Source of the DNA: Adiantum capillus-veneris | Lineage: Eukaryota; Streptophyta; Polypodiopsida; Polypodiales; Pteridaceae | Direction of reading: 5' to 3' | Length of the DNA: 62,000 bases | Assembly (NCBI GenBank): GCA_014529385.2 | Contig: CM043950.1 | Coordinates: forward strand, 65,740,935 to 65,802,934 | In this document: in pieces, positions 25,646 to 39,082 of the stretch | Numbering within the stretch: position 1 is the stretch's first letter | Layout of the letters: every line of letters begins with the position of its first letter | Notes under the pieces: generated by a model | Seen by the model: only the letters and a program-made list of their open reading frames with translations | What the model was told of the DNA's origin: nothing | The model's database searches: none | Translations under genes and position numbers: made by a program

Positions 25646-28600
25646 CACCATAGACCAATGAGATGGGAGCGGATGGCCATGGAATGTTGCAAGGACAGGG
25701 AAAGCATTTAAATCCCTATTCTTGAAAAGTTTCATGGGCATCCCAATCGATCTCGACGGGGACTTAGGTGGCACAATCACCAATTTTTGACCGTTGGGCC
25801 CTTAACAAAGGCAAAACAAAAAAATTGGCGATTGTGCTACCCTAGACCGATGAGATTGAGTGGATAGCCATGAAACTTTTCCAGGGCAAGGAAAGCACCT
25901 AAATCCCTACCTCTGCAAAGTTTTATAGGCATTACACTCCGTGTCGACGGGCTATGGTGGCACAATCCCCAGTTTTTGACCATTGGACCCTTAGAGAATC
26001 CAAAACGAAGAATTAATGATTGTGCCATCCTAGACAGACGAGACGGGAGCGGATGGCCATGAAACTTTGCAGGGAAAGGGAAAGCACTTGAGTATCCCTC
26101 ACTGCAAAGTTTCATGGGCGATGTAACCCGTCTCGACGGTTTACTATGGCACAATCTCCAGTTTTGACCATTAGACCCTTAGCGAAGCCAGAACGAAGAA
26201 ATTGACTATTGTGCCACCCTAGACCGACGAGACGGGAGCAGATGGCCATGAAACATTGCAAGGGCATGGAAAGCATCTAGATCCCCACCCCTGCTATGTT
26301 TCATGGGCATCGCAATCCATCTTGACGGTTTACAATGGCACAATCACCAATTTTTGACAGTTGGGCCCTTAGCGAAGCCAAAACAAAAAAATTGGCGATT
26401 GTGCTACCCTGGACCGACGAGATGGGAACGGGTGGCCATGAAACTTTTCAGGGGTAGGGAAAGCACCTTGGAAAGTTTCATGGACATACAATCCGTCTTG
26501 ACGAGGTGCAGTGGCACAATCCCCAGTTTTTGACCGTTGGGCCCTTAGAAAAGCCAAAACAAAAAAATTGGCGATTGTGCTACCCTAGACCGACGAGATG
26601 GGAGCGGATGGCCATGAAACTTTGTAGGGGTAGAAAAAGCAACTTGGAATTTTTCCTGGACACACAATCCATCTCGACGGGCTACAGTGGCACAATGGCC
26701 AGTTTTTGACCATTGGGTCTTTAGCGAAGCCAAATCGAAAGAATTGGCGATTGTGCCACCCTAGACAGACGAGACGAGAGCTGATGGCCATGAAACTGTG
26801 CAGGGATAGGGAAAGCACTAGAATACCACCTCTGCAAAGTTTCATGGGCAACACAACCCGTCTCTACAATCTATTATGGCACAATCGCCAGTTTTTGACC
26901 ATTAGGACCTTAGCGAAGCCAAAACGAAAACATTGGCAATTGTGCCACCATAGACCGATGAGACGGGAGCGGATGGCCATGAAATGTTGCAAGGCTAGGG
27001 AAAGCATTTAAAGCCCTATTTTTGCAAAGTTTCATGGGCATCCCAATCGATCTTGATGGGCTTAGGCTGCACAATCACCAATTTTTGACCGTTGGGCCCT
27101 TAACGAAGCCAAAACAAAAAAATTGGCGATTGTGCTACCCTAGACCGACGAGACGGGAGCGAATGGCCATGAAACTTTTCCAGGGAAAGGAAAGCACCTA
27201 AATCCCTACCTCTACAAATTTTTATAAGCATTACACTCCGTGTCGACGGGATATGGTGGCACAATTGCCAGTTTTTGACCATTGGACCCTTAGCGAATCC
27301 AAAACAAAAGAATTAACGATTGTGCCACCCTAGACAGACGAGACGGGAGCGGATGGCCATGAAACTTTGTAGGGGAAGGGAAAGCACTTGAGTATCCACC
27401 CTTGTAAAGTTTCATGGGCGATGCAACCCATCTCGACGGTTTACTATGGCACAATGAGGAGAGAACAAAAAAATGGAGATTTTGCCACCCTAGACCTACG
27501 AGAGACGGGAAAGGATGGCCATGAAACATTGTAGGCACAAGGAAAGCACCTAAATCTTTGCCCCTACAAAATTTCATGGGCAACGCAATCCGTTTCGACG
27601 GGCTACGGTGGCACAAATCGCCAGTTTCTGACCATTGGGACCTTAGTGAAGCCAAAACAAAAAATTTGGCGATTGTGCCACCCTAGACCGACGAGACGGG
27701 AGCGGATGGCCAGGAAACGTTGCAAGGGTAGAAAAAGCATCGAAATCCCTGTCCCTGTAAAGTTTCATGCTTATCACAATCTGTCCTGATAGTCTATGAT
27801 GACACAATTACCAGTTTTATACCGTTGGGCCCTTAGCGAAGCCAAAATGAAAAAATTGGCGATTGTGCTACCCTAGACCGGCGAGACTAGAGCAGATGGC
27901 TATGAAACTTTGCAGGGTAGGGAAAGCACCTTGGAAGTTTCATGGGCACACAATCCGTCTCGACGGGCTACGATGGCACAATTGCCAGTTTTTGACCATT
28001 GGGTCCTTAGCGAAGCCAAAACGAAAACATTGGCGATTGTACCACCCTAGACCAACAATACAAGATTAGATGGCCATGAAACATTGCGTGGGCAGGGAAG
28101 GCACCTAAATCCCTGTTCGAAGATAGAACAAAAAAAATGGAGATTGTGCCACGCTAGACCTACGAGACGGGAAAGGATGGCCATGAAACATTGCAGGTGC
28201 ATGGGAAGCACCTAAAACTTTGTCCCTACAAAATTTCATGGGCAACACAATCCATTTCGACAAGCTACGAAGGCACAAATTGCCATTTTTTTACCATTGG
28301 GGCATTAGCGAAGCCAAAATGAAAAATTTGGCGACCCTTGACCGACGAGACGGGAGCGGATGGCCATGAAACGTTGCAAGGGTATGAAAAGCATCTAAAT
28401 CCATGCCCCTGTAAATTTTCATGGGCATCGCAATCCATCTTGACGGTCTACGATGGCACAATCACCAGTTTTATACAGTTGGGCCCTTAGCGAAGCCAAA
28501 ACGAAAAAATTAGCGATTGTGCTTCCCCAGCCCGACGAGACTAGAGCGGGTGGCTATGAAATTGTGCAATGGTAGGGAAAGCACCTTGAAAAGTTTCATG

Positions 28601-31600
28601 GGCACACAATCCGTCTCGACGGGGTACGATGGCACAATCGCCAGTTTTTGACCATTGGGTCCTTAGCGAAGCCAAAACGAAAAAATTGGCGATTGTGCCA
28701 CCCTATACCAGCAAGACGGGAACGTATGGCCATGAAACGTTGCAGGGGTAGGTAAGCCACGTAAATCCCTGTCCTTGCAAAGTTTCATGGGCAACGCAAT
28801 CGGTCTAGACGGGCTACGGTGGCACAATCAACATTTTTTGACCATTGGGCCCTTAGCGAAGCCAGAACAAAAAAAAATGGCGATTGTGCCACCCTAGACC
28901 TATGAGATGGGAAAGGATGGCCATGAAAAATTGCACGGATAGGGAAAGCATCTAAATCTTTGGTCCTGCAAAGTCTCATGGGCAACGCAATCTGTTTCGA
29001 CAGATTATGGTGGCACAATCGCCAGTTTTTGACCATTGGGCCCTTAGCGAAGCCAAAACGAAAAAATTAGCGATTGTGCCACCCTAGACCAACGAGACGG
29101 GAGTGGATGGCCATGAAACTTTGCAGGGGTAGGAAAAGCACTTGAATATCCACCCCTGTAAAGTTTCATGGGCAACACAACCCGTCTCGATGATCTACTA
29201 TGGCAAATCGCCGATTTTTGACCATTAGGTCCTTAGCAAAGCCAAAACGGAAAAATTGGCGATTGTGCCACCCTAGACCGACGAGACGGGGAGCGGATGG
29301 CCATGAAACGTTGCAAGGGTAGGTAAAGCATCTAAATACCTGCCCCTGTATAGTTTCATGGGCATCACAATCCGTCTTGACGGCCTACAATGACACAATC
29401 ACCAGTTTTTGACCGTTGGGCACTTAACGAAGCCAAAACAAAAAAATTGGCGAATGTGCTATCCTAGACCGACAAGACGGGAGCGGATGGCCATGAAACT
29501 TTGCAGGTGTAGGAAAATCACCTTGGAAAGTTTCATGGGTACACAATCCGTCTCGACGGGCTATGGTAGGAGAATCTCCAGTTTTTTACCAATGGGTCCT
29601 TAGCCAAGCCAAAATGAAAACAATGGCGATTGTGCCACCCTAGACCAACGAGACAGGAACAGATGGCCATGAAACATTGCCGAGGCAGGGAAAGCACCTA
29701 AATCCCTGTCCTTGCAAAGTTTCATGGGCATCCTAATCGGTCTCAATGGGCTACGGTTGCACAATCCCCAGTTTTTTACCATTGGGCCCTTAGAGAATCC
29801 AGAACAAAAAAATTGGAGATCATGCCACCCTAGACCTACGAGACGGGAAAGAATTTCCATGAAACATTGCAAGCACAGGTAAAGCACCTAAATCTTTGCC
29901 CCTACAAAGTTTCATGGGCAACGCAATCCGTATCGATGGGCTACGGTGGCACAATCGCCAATTTTTTTATCATTGGGCTCTTAGCGAAGCCAAAACGAAA
30001 AAATTGGCGATTGTGCCACGCTAGACCGACGAAACGGGAGGGGATGGCCATATAACGTTGCAAGGTAAGGGAAAGCATCTTAATCCCCACCCTTGTAAAG
30101 TTTCATGGGCATCGCAATCCGTCTCGACGATCTAGGGTGGCACAATCGTCAGTTTTTTTACCATTGGGCCCTTAGCCAAGCCAAAACAAAAAAATTGACG
30201 ATTGTGTTACCCTAGACCGATGAGACGGGAGCGGATGGCCATGAAAATTTTCACGGGCAAGGAAATCACCTAAATCCCTCCCCCTGCAAAGTTTTATGGG
30301 CATCACAATCCTTCTCGACGGGCTTCGGTGGCACAATCGCGAGTTTTTGACCATTGGGCCCTTAGCGAATCCAAAATGAAAGAATTGGCGATTGTGCCAC
30401 TTTGACCGACGAGACGGGAGCGGATGGCCATGAAAATTTGCAGGGGTAGGAAATCACTCGAATACCCACCCCTGCAATGTTTCATGGGCAACGCAACCCG
30501 TCTCAACGGTCTACTATGGCACAATCGCCATTTTTTGACCATTAGTCCCTTACCGAAGCCAAAACGAAAAAATTGGTAATTGTGCCACCCTAGACAGACA
30601 AGATGGGAGCGGATGGTTATGAAACTTTTTAGGGGAAAGGAAAGCACCTAAATCTCCACCCCTGCAAAGTTTTATGGGCATCACAATCCATCTCGATGGG
30701 CTACGGTGGCACAATCGCCAGTTTTTGACCATTGGGCCCTTAGCGAATCCAAATCGAAAGAATTGGCGATTGTGCCACCCTAGATAGACGATACGAGAGC
30801 CGATGGCCATGAAAATTTGCAAGGACAAGGAAAGCACTTGAATACCCATGCCTGCAAAGTTTCATGGGCAACACAACCCGTCTCGACATTCTAATATGGC
30901 ACAATCGTCAGTTTTTGACCATTAGGCCCTTTGCGAAGCCAAACAAAAAAATTGGTGATTGTGCCACCGTAGACCGATGAGACGGGAGTGGATGGCCATG
31001 AAATATTTCTAGGACATGGAAAGCATCTAAATCCCTGCCCGTGTAAATTTTCATGGGCATTGCAGTCCGTATGGACGGTCTACGATGGCACAATCCCTGA
31101 ATACCTACCCTTGCAAACTTTCATGGGCAAGGAAAGCACCTGAATCCCCGCCCCTACAAAGTTTTATGGGTGTCACCATCTATCTCGACGGGCTACAGTG
31201 GCACAATCGCTAGTTTTTGACCATTGGGCCTTTAGCGAATCCAAATCGAAGGAATTGGCGATTGTGCTACCCTAGACAGACGAGCCGAGAGCCGATGGCC
31301 ATGCAACTTTGCAGTAACAGGGAAAGCACTTGAATACCCACCCCTGCAAAGTTTCATGGTCAACGCAACCCGTGTCGATAGTCTACTATGGCACAATCGC
31401 CTGTTTTTGACCATTAAGCCCTTAACGAAGCCAAAACAAAAATATTTGCGATTGTGCCACCCTAAACCAACGAGACTGGAATGGATGGCCATGAAACATT
31501 GCGGGGGCAGGGAAAGCACCTAAAATCTTGTCGTTGCAAAGTTTTATGGGCATCGCAATCTGTCTCAAGGGGCTACGGTGGCACAATCACCAGTTTTTGA

Positions 31601-34600
31601 CCATTGGGGCCTTAACAAAGCCAAAACAAAAAAATTGGCGATTGTGCTACCCTAGACCGATGAGAGGGGAGCCGATGGCCATGAAACTTTGCAGGCACAG
31701 GGAAGGTACCTTGGAAATTTTCATGGACACACAATCCGTCTCGACGGGCTACGGTGGAAGAATCGCTAGTTTTTGACCAGTAGGTCCTTAGCGAAGCCAA
31801 AATGAAAAAATTGGCGATTGTGCCACCCTAGATCAACGAGACAGGAGTGGATGGCCATGAAACATTGAGGGGAGATGAAAAGCAACTAAATCCCTCTCCT
31901 TGAAAACTTTCCTAGGCATCACAATTCGTATCGACGGGCTACGGTGGCACAATCACCAGTTTTTGACCATAGGGTCCTTAGCGAAGCCAGAACAAAAAAA
32001 TTGGAGATTGTGCCACCTTAGACCTACGAGACGGGAAAGGATGGCCATGAAACATTACAGGCGCAGGGAAAGCACCTAGATATTGGTCCCTACAAAATTT
32101 CATGGGCAACACAATCCGTTTCAACGGGCTATGGTGGCGCAATGGCCAGTTTTTGACCATTGGGCCCTTAGCGAAGCCAAAACAAAAAAATTGGTGATTG
32201 TGCCATCCTAAACCGACGAGACAGGAGCGTGGCCATTAAACGTTGCAAGGGTAGGGAAAGCATCTAAACCCTTGTCCATGTAAAGTTTCATGGGCATCCC
32301 AATCCGTCTCGACGGTCTACGGTGGCACAATCGCGAGTTTTTTACCATTGGGCCCTTAGCCAAGCCAAAACGAAAAAATTGGCGATTGTGCTACAGTAGA
32401 CTGATGAGACGGGAGCGGACGGCCATGAAACTTTGCAAGGCCAAGGAAAGCACTTGAATACCCACCTCTGAAAAGTTTCATGGGCAACACAACCCGTCTT
32501 GAGGGTCTACTATGGCACAATCACTAGTTTTTTACCATTAGGCCCTTTGGGCGATTTTGCCACCGTAGATCGACGAGACGAGAGTGGATGGCCATGAAAC
32601 AGTGCAACAACAGGAAAAGCATCTAAATCCCCACCCCTATAAAATTTCATGGGCATCGCAATCCGTCTTGACGGTCTACGATGGCACAATCACCAGTTTT
32701 TTACCGTTGAGCCCTTAGTGAAGTCAAAACAAAAAAATTGGCGATTGTGCTACCTTAGACCGACGAGACAGGAGCGGATGGCCATGAAACTTTTCAGGGG
32801 CAAATAAAACACCTAAATACCCACCCCTCAAAAGTTTTATGGGCATCACAATCCGTCTGGACGGGGTATGGTGGCACAATCACCAGTTTTTGACCATTGG
32901 ACCCTTAGCGAAACGAAAGAATTGACGATTGTGCCACCCTAGACAGACGAGATGGGAGCAGCTGGCCATGAAACTTTGCAAGGGCAGGGAAAGCACTTGA
33001 ATACCCACCCCTACAAAGTTTCACGGGCTACACAACCCGTCTCGACGGTCTACTATGGCACAATCGCCAGTTTTTGACCATGAGGCCCTTACCGAAGCCA
33101 AAACGAAAAAATTGCCGATTGTGCCACCCTAGACCGACGAGACGTGAGCAGATGGCCATGAAACGTTGCAAGGGTAGGGAAAGCATCTTAATCCCCACCC
33201 CTCTAAAGTTTCATGGGCACTGCAATCCATCTTGATGGTCGACGATGGCACAATCACTAGTTTTATACGTTGGGTCCTTAACGAAGCCAAAACGAAAAAA
33301 TTGGCGATTGTGCTACCCTAGACCGATGAGACGGGAGCGGATGGCCATGAAAATTTTAAGAAGCAAGGAAAGAACCTAAATACTTACCCCTGCAAAGTTT
33401 TATGGGCATCACAATCCGTCTCGACGGGCTACAATGGCACAATCGCTAGTTGACCATTGGACCCTTAGCGAATCCAAAATGAAAGAATTGGCACCCTAGA
33501 CAGACGAGAAGGGAGTGGATGGCCATGAAACTTTGCAGGGACAGGGAAAGAACTTGAATACCTACCCTTGAAAAGTTTCATGGGCAACGCAATCCGTTTG
33601 GATGGTCTACTATGGCGCAATCGTCGATTTTTTACCATTAGGCCCTTAGCGAAGCCAAAACGAAAAAATTGGCGATTGTGCCATCCTAGACCGACGAGAC
33701 GGAAGCGGATGGCCATGAAACATTGCAAGGGCAGGGAAAGCTCCTAAATATCCACCCCTGCAAAGTTTCATGCGCATCGCAATTTGTATCGGCGGCCTAC
33801 GGTGGCACAATCGCAAGGTTTTTACCATTGGGCTCTTAGCGAAGCCAAATTGAAAAAATTGATGATTGTGCTACACTAGACCGACAAGATGGGAGCGGAT
33901 GGCCATGAAACTTTACAAGGGCAGGGATTTAGGTGGCCCAATTGCGAGTTTTTGACCATTGGGCCCTTAGTAAAGCCAAAACAAAAAAATTGGCCATTGT
34001 GCCATCCTAAACCGACGAGACGGGAGCGGATGGCCATGAAACATTGAAGGGGTAGGGAAAGCACCTAAATCCCCACCCTTGAAATGTTTCATGGGCATCA
34101 TAATTTTTCTTGACGGTCTATGGTGGCACAATCGCAAGTTTTTTACCATTGGGCCTTTAGCGAAGCCAAAATGAAAAAAATGACTATTGTGCTACCCTAG
34201 ACTGACGAGATGGGAGCGGATGGCCATGAAACTTTGCAGGAGCAAGGAAAGCACCTAAATTCCCACCCGTGCAAAGTTTCATGGGCATCGCAATCCTTCT
34301 TGACAGTCTACGGTGGCACAATGGCCAGTTTTTAACCATTGGGCCCTTAACAAAGCCAAAACGAAAAAAATGGCAATTGTGTCACCCTAAACCGACGAGA
34401 CGGGAGCGGATGTCCATGAAACTTTGCAAGGGAAAAAAGAGCACATAAATGCCCCCCCCTGCAAAGTTTCATGGGCATCGCAATCCGTCTCTACGGTCTA
34501 CGTCGGCAGAATCGCCAGTTTTTTACCATTGGGTCCTTAGCGAAGCCAAAGCGAAAAAATGGGCGATTGTGCCACGCTAAACCGACAAGATGGGAGCAGA

Positions 34601-34871
34601 TGGCCATGAAACATTGCAAGGGTAGGGAAAGCACCTAAATCCCTACTGTTGCGAAGTTTCATGGGCAACGCAATGCGTCTCGATGATCTACTATGGCACA
34701 ATCGCAAGTTTTTGACCATTGGGCCCTTAGCAAAGCCGAAACGAAAAAATTGACGATTGTGCCACCCTAGATCGAGGAGATGGGAGCGGATGGCCATGAA
34801 ACTTTGCAGGGGTAGGGAAAGCACCTGAATCCCCACCCCTGCAAAGTTTCATGGCCATCGTAATCCGTCTT

Positions 34872-35350
34872 GTGGAAACCTTCTCTTACGACCTTCCCCC
34901 AACAAGCGGGTTTCCCCCGTTTGTCGGCCCGTGGGTCATGGTTCTTGGGGGGTTTGTCGACCTGCACCGGATTGTGTACAACTATAAGATAGTGGTGCTC
35001 GGCTGAGACTGGAATGGGGTAGACCACGGCGCGAAGGATGGGTGAGGTGAGGCGACGAGTTCCCCACACCCCTCTTGTGACGTTGGGATGCAACTCCCCC
35101 CCTCGGGCGAGTGCCAAGGCTACCTTCCACGGATGGGCTTGGCTATTTTCGGGCCGTTTTCAGGTCTAGCGGGGCTCAACGTGCTTGGGGTGGCCGGCGG
35201 GGCTCGATAGGCGATGAGTGATGGCGGACTGTGTCTTGGGCCGAGTCACCGACTACGGTAAGGTCCCGCCCGAGCTGCAGTGTAATCAAGGAGCGGGGTG
35301 GACGTTTTTTCCGCCGCGAGCTACGTGTGGCTTGTATCGATACTGAAGGT
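34872..35350. other. GC-rich segment abutting the satellite edge
   Basis: The satellite breaks off at 'aatccgtct' and a compositionally different, GC-rich stretch begins with TGTGGAAACC. It contains C-runs and G-runs and no convincing codon pattern. A TG start exactly at the junction would fit a solo LTR or other inserted element, but no matching second end or target duplication is visible. No rRNA or tRNA was recognised in it. Confidence 0.4.
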
Positions 35351-35929
35351 CCCGAATCCATGTGCATAGTAAACCAAAAGTTAATTAAAAAAAGTTCTTT
35401 CTTTTTGTGGTCCAATGATATTTCAAATAAATAGAATTTTGATATTAATTTACACTTTTAAAAAATAAAAAATTACCAAAAAATAATATATATAATTTTT
35501 TGCAAATTAGGTTTTTATAAATAGAAATTCAATAAATCAAGTTAAATTGCTTGCCAAGTGAACATTTCATGTGCAAGAGGGTAAGTAAAGAAAAAAAGCA
35601 CATAAAAAGTTATACTTCTTCATCAAGGTCACAATGTTGTGACAGGGTATGACAGGCTAAACCAGATTAGTCCTTGCACAATAAAATTACCGTTTAGATG
35701 TTAAAAAAATGAAGATCAGAGCTTTGTGCGACTACCAAATCTTGCCTCTTCAAAGTAAGTGCAAGCAAGTCAAATGTATGTAGGAATGGCAAAAAAGAGC
35801 CTGTTTCTTGGCTGTCTTGGTGGGGGAAACTGTTGAAAGTGGGTACATTGTATCATGCATACACCCAACAATATGAAGATTCTCAAACCATAAACGTAAC
35901 ATGATTCAAAAATTGTTACCATATTCACA
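35351..35929. other. AT-rich non-coding stretch
   Basis: A/T homopolymer-rich DNA with no coding frame or recognised element. A TGTTGAAAGTGGG near 35831 resembles the TGTTGAAAATAGGG near 38170, but the similarity is too short to call paired LTRs. Confidence 0.4.
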
Positions 35930-36560
35930 ACATAATTGCAAAACTATAATCATAACCTGATTGTAAAACCATAAACAAAGATCATATCCACAACATATTT
36001 ACAAAAGCATAACCATAACTTAATTGCAAAACCATAACCAAAGATCATATCCACAACATAATTACCAAGCCATAACCATAAACTGATTGCAAAACCGTAA
36101 ACAAAGATCATATCCACAACATATTTACAAAAGCATAACCATAACCTAATTACAAAACCATAACCAAAGATCATACCCACAACATAATTACCAAGCAATA
36201 ACCATAACCTGATTGAAAAACCATAACCAAAGAGCATATCCGCAACATGATTACAAAAGCATAACCATAACCTGATTGCAAAACCATAACCAAAGATTAT
36301 ATCCACAACATAATTACCAAGCCATAACCATAACTTGATTGCAAACCATAACCAAAGATCATATCCACTATATGATTACAAAACCATAACCGTAACCAGA
36401 ATGCAAAACCATAACCAAGGAACAATTGAAACATGTATGACCATAACATCAACCCAAAAGGATAATCATAACCATAACTTGATTTCAACACAATAACCGT
36501 ATCAGATTGCAAGGACATAAGCATAAATATCTAGCAAAGAGCATAAACACCTAACCGTAA
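35930..36560. repeat. 63-bp minisatellite
   Basis: Tandem copies rich in CATAACCATAACC. The landmark catatccacaac recurs at 35983, 36046, 36109, 36172, 36235, 36298 and 36360, a period of 63 bp (62 once). Alternate units carry 'aattaccaag' and 'atttacaaaag', giving a weak 126-bp dimer. Flanking copies decay on both sides. The minus-strand open frames rich in Gly, Phe and Tyr are consequences of the repeat. Confidence 0.9.
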
Positions 36561-36719
36561 CTGTAAACTTCAAACTGTATACAATAAATACAATCATCAG
36601 GATGACCATAAGTACAAGAAAACATAGATGGAATATGTCACCCTCATGGTACTGCCACCCAATCCTTTGGGCGTGTCGAAGGGCATGTCATGGTAACTTC
36701 CTGCAAAATAAACAACTAT

Positions 36720-37820
36720 TTATAAGATAAATATCAAGATAACATATACATATCTTACAATTTGTGAATCTGCAGCAACTGACATACATGCATGATGGAC
36801 AGAAGGATCGTAAGTGCACTCTGTACTAAATGCCCACTCTGCATTTGCATCGGTATCACAATCTCCTTTCACAAAAGATTCTACAATAGCTACACTTGTA
36901 GTGGAACCATCATCTTTCTTCTCGGTTTCTTTTTTCTTCAATTTAGGACACTGCTTCATCAAGTGATCATAAGCTTTGCAATAATGGCAACACATCTTCT
37001 TTTTTCCTTTTTCACCAGAATTCCCAGACGAGGTGCTTCCAATAGAAGCATTAGAAAACAGGTGATTTGCTACTCTCACTGAAGAACCATGAGAAGTGGC
37101 TACATTGTTGTTGCCACCTTTTCTTTGAGCAACAACAAAAATCTATTCAACTACAAGGTGTTTAGCCTTGTTCTTTAACAGAAATTGCATAATGTATTAA
37201 ACTTGACACTTTGAGGATTTCTTTGGGTCATAAGTCTCCAAGTACTAGCAAAGGTTTGGTAAGAATTTGACAATACATCAAGAACAATCTGCACAAGTGA
37301 ACTGTCAAAAATGACTTTGCATGCAGAAATGAGTTGCTCTTTAATATCCTTGATACCAACAAGGAAAGTTTCCATTTCATCTTCCTCGTGCATAATCTTT
37401 GACTCCATCTCTTTACATAGCAATGAAATTTTAGTCTCATTACGACTTTGCATAAAGACCAAATAGAATATTTCAAGCCTGTTTTGATGATTTAGCTGAG
37501 CAAATGTGAGGAGTAATAGTGCGCTTCACAGATGATGCAATCAATGCATGAGCCTCTACATCTCTAACATCCCAATGAGACTGCTCAGCCGTAGGCAAAA
37601 CAACTCTAGCAGCAACACACCTACCACCAGAACTTGCAACATCCTCAATAGAGGCTCTATCCACAGAAGGTGTGCGTACATCAATGTCCCGCACAACATT
37701 CCAAACGCCCTTTGATACAAGAACATGTTGCATCAAGTAAACCCACATTGAGTAATTATCCCCATCCAGCTTATCCTTAGCAACGGACATCTCAAAAACA
37801 TCTGTGTTGTTATCAGCCAT
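36720..37820 (-). pseudogene. Decayed copia gag fragment
   Basis: On the minus strand a Gag-like frame starts at the ATG at 37818-37820 (MADNNTDVFEMSVAKDKLDG) and continues with DNYSMWVYLMQHVLV, as in copia Gag. It stops near 37473 after SAKSSKQA. A second frame (37462-37175) carries the continuation, including FLVGIKDIKEQLISA. A third (37079-36720) holds a zinc knuckle, CHYCKAYDHLMKQC, in a lysine-rich setting. Frames change between pieces, so the gene is broken. No protease or polymerase follows in the expected direction; the 63-bp minisatellite takes that position. Confidence 0.8.
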
Positions 37821-39082
37821 GGTGAATGACTGCACTTGATGTGAAAATTGTACGGAAAGAGAAAAAAGGAAGAAGGACCAACACATGTTGTATAGCACAA
37901 CCAAAAGAGAATTGTAAAGAACATGCAAAAAAATACATTGACAAAAATTCTACAAAAAATTGGACAAAATTGCCTGCACAATATTGCTTGTAGTGGAAAT
38001 GAAGGCCGAAATAATCTAAAACGGAAATTTTGAGTAGACTTAGATCTCCTAGCTATCCCAAAGTATTTGTCAACCTTCTGAAGCTCACCAAAACTCACCC
38101 AAATGGAGAAAGTGAGCAAGTGTGTATTGGTGACTGTCTGGGAGGATGCGACCTGATATGATGCCAATTTGTTGAAAATAGGGTTGGAGGGATACACATA
38201 CAACTTGAAGAAGATGGAAGCTCAAGGCACACAACAAAGAGTATGTTTCTTGGTGCACAAAGAAAATATAAGTTAGCCATCTAGTGATTATATACAATGC
38301 ACGGGGAAAAAACCTCCTAGTGAGGGAAAAGTGCCCCGGTGGTCCTAAGTGTGTTCACATACATCATTACCACATATATATGGTAACAATGTCTGCTCAC
38401 CCTTTGGTAAGACTCCTCTCCCTCCTGCCTCCCCTCCCTTCTCTCTTCTTCCTCTGGTTCCTTAGAATCAATTCCCATTGTGCTTAACGACATAGCAAAT
38501 CATATCCCTCTAGTACGTACTCTGTATATCACAAGCTTACACATTTTCTTATCCATGGAGTTTTCACTGAAGGCTGCGCATGTGGCTAAGCAAAGATCAT
38601 TACAAAAATGTCACACTGCTAGTGACACTAATGTGGATAGATGGTTATTTGTACTCGTGCAATCTTACAAACTGCTTCCATCCAACATTCAATAGCCTCT
38701 CAAGGTTTCTTAATAGGTTGGGAGAGGAGAGATAACCTACTAGGTTATTGCAAGTAGTTGTCTATGGATACAAATGATTGTTTGCATATGTGGATACACA
38801 ATTGTCAATAGACACTTTGGCACAACACATTGGCATTACAAGAAAAAATTGCTTCTTCAGAGATTTCAAAGCTTTGGCAATACCAATTGCAGGATTGAAA
38901 GAAACATCCCTTGATGCAAGAGAATACGAGCGTACATTTTCATCCATGGAAACACTTGCACATCTGAACAAAGAACACAAACGATGAGTGACAATCACAA
39001 AGTGAATCACCTTCTTCATTTGCTGTCACATCTCCACTTCACACAAACCACTCACATTTAACTTGTTGCGGGTAGAAACTTT
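37821..39082. other. Unassigned DNA upstream of the copia gag fragment
   Basis: This stretch probably includes the leader and part of an LTR of the fragment to its left. On the minus strand, TTTTCAACA is followed by AATTGGCATCATATCAGG near 38155-38178, which loosely recalls an LTR end and primer site. No second LTR was identified. Short frames such as 38778-38987 show no recognised domain. Confidence 0.35.

Larger units (their letters stand above)
17019..34871. repeat. Dyad-symmetric satellite array, right part
   Basis: This is the same satellite continuing after the copia insertion and ending abruptly at about 34871. The last monomer keeps a perfect 24-bp inverted repeat (34789-34812 with 34836-34859). 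A perfect 16-bp pair with a 43-bp loop is at 30705-30720 and 30764-30779. Monomers diverge by point changes and small deletions, and several junctions have lost most of a monomer (near 23231, 25211, 27455, 28118 and 33926). Together with the left part this is about 29 kb of satellite in the window. No gene is visible inside it. Confidence 0.95.

Noticed and set aside
1-34871. Dozens of 60-125-codon open frames on both strands, many sharing 'KNWRLCH...RR...MKLCRG'-like peptides
   Set aside because: The same peptide appears on both strands because the satellite is an inverted repeat in compatible register. Frames start and stop irregularly and there is no conserved length or start context.
1-34871. 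CRISPR-like array
   Set aside because: Repeats are contiguous, with no short variable spacers, and the sequence is clearly plant nuclear DNA.
34872-35350. Ribosomal RNA or organellar insert
   Set aside because: The GC-rich composition suggested it, but no conserved rRNA block, tRNA or organelle gene could be recognised.
38778-39019. Small protein-coding genes on either strand
   Set aside because: Overlapping antisense frames of similar length have no recognised domain, start context or splice structure.
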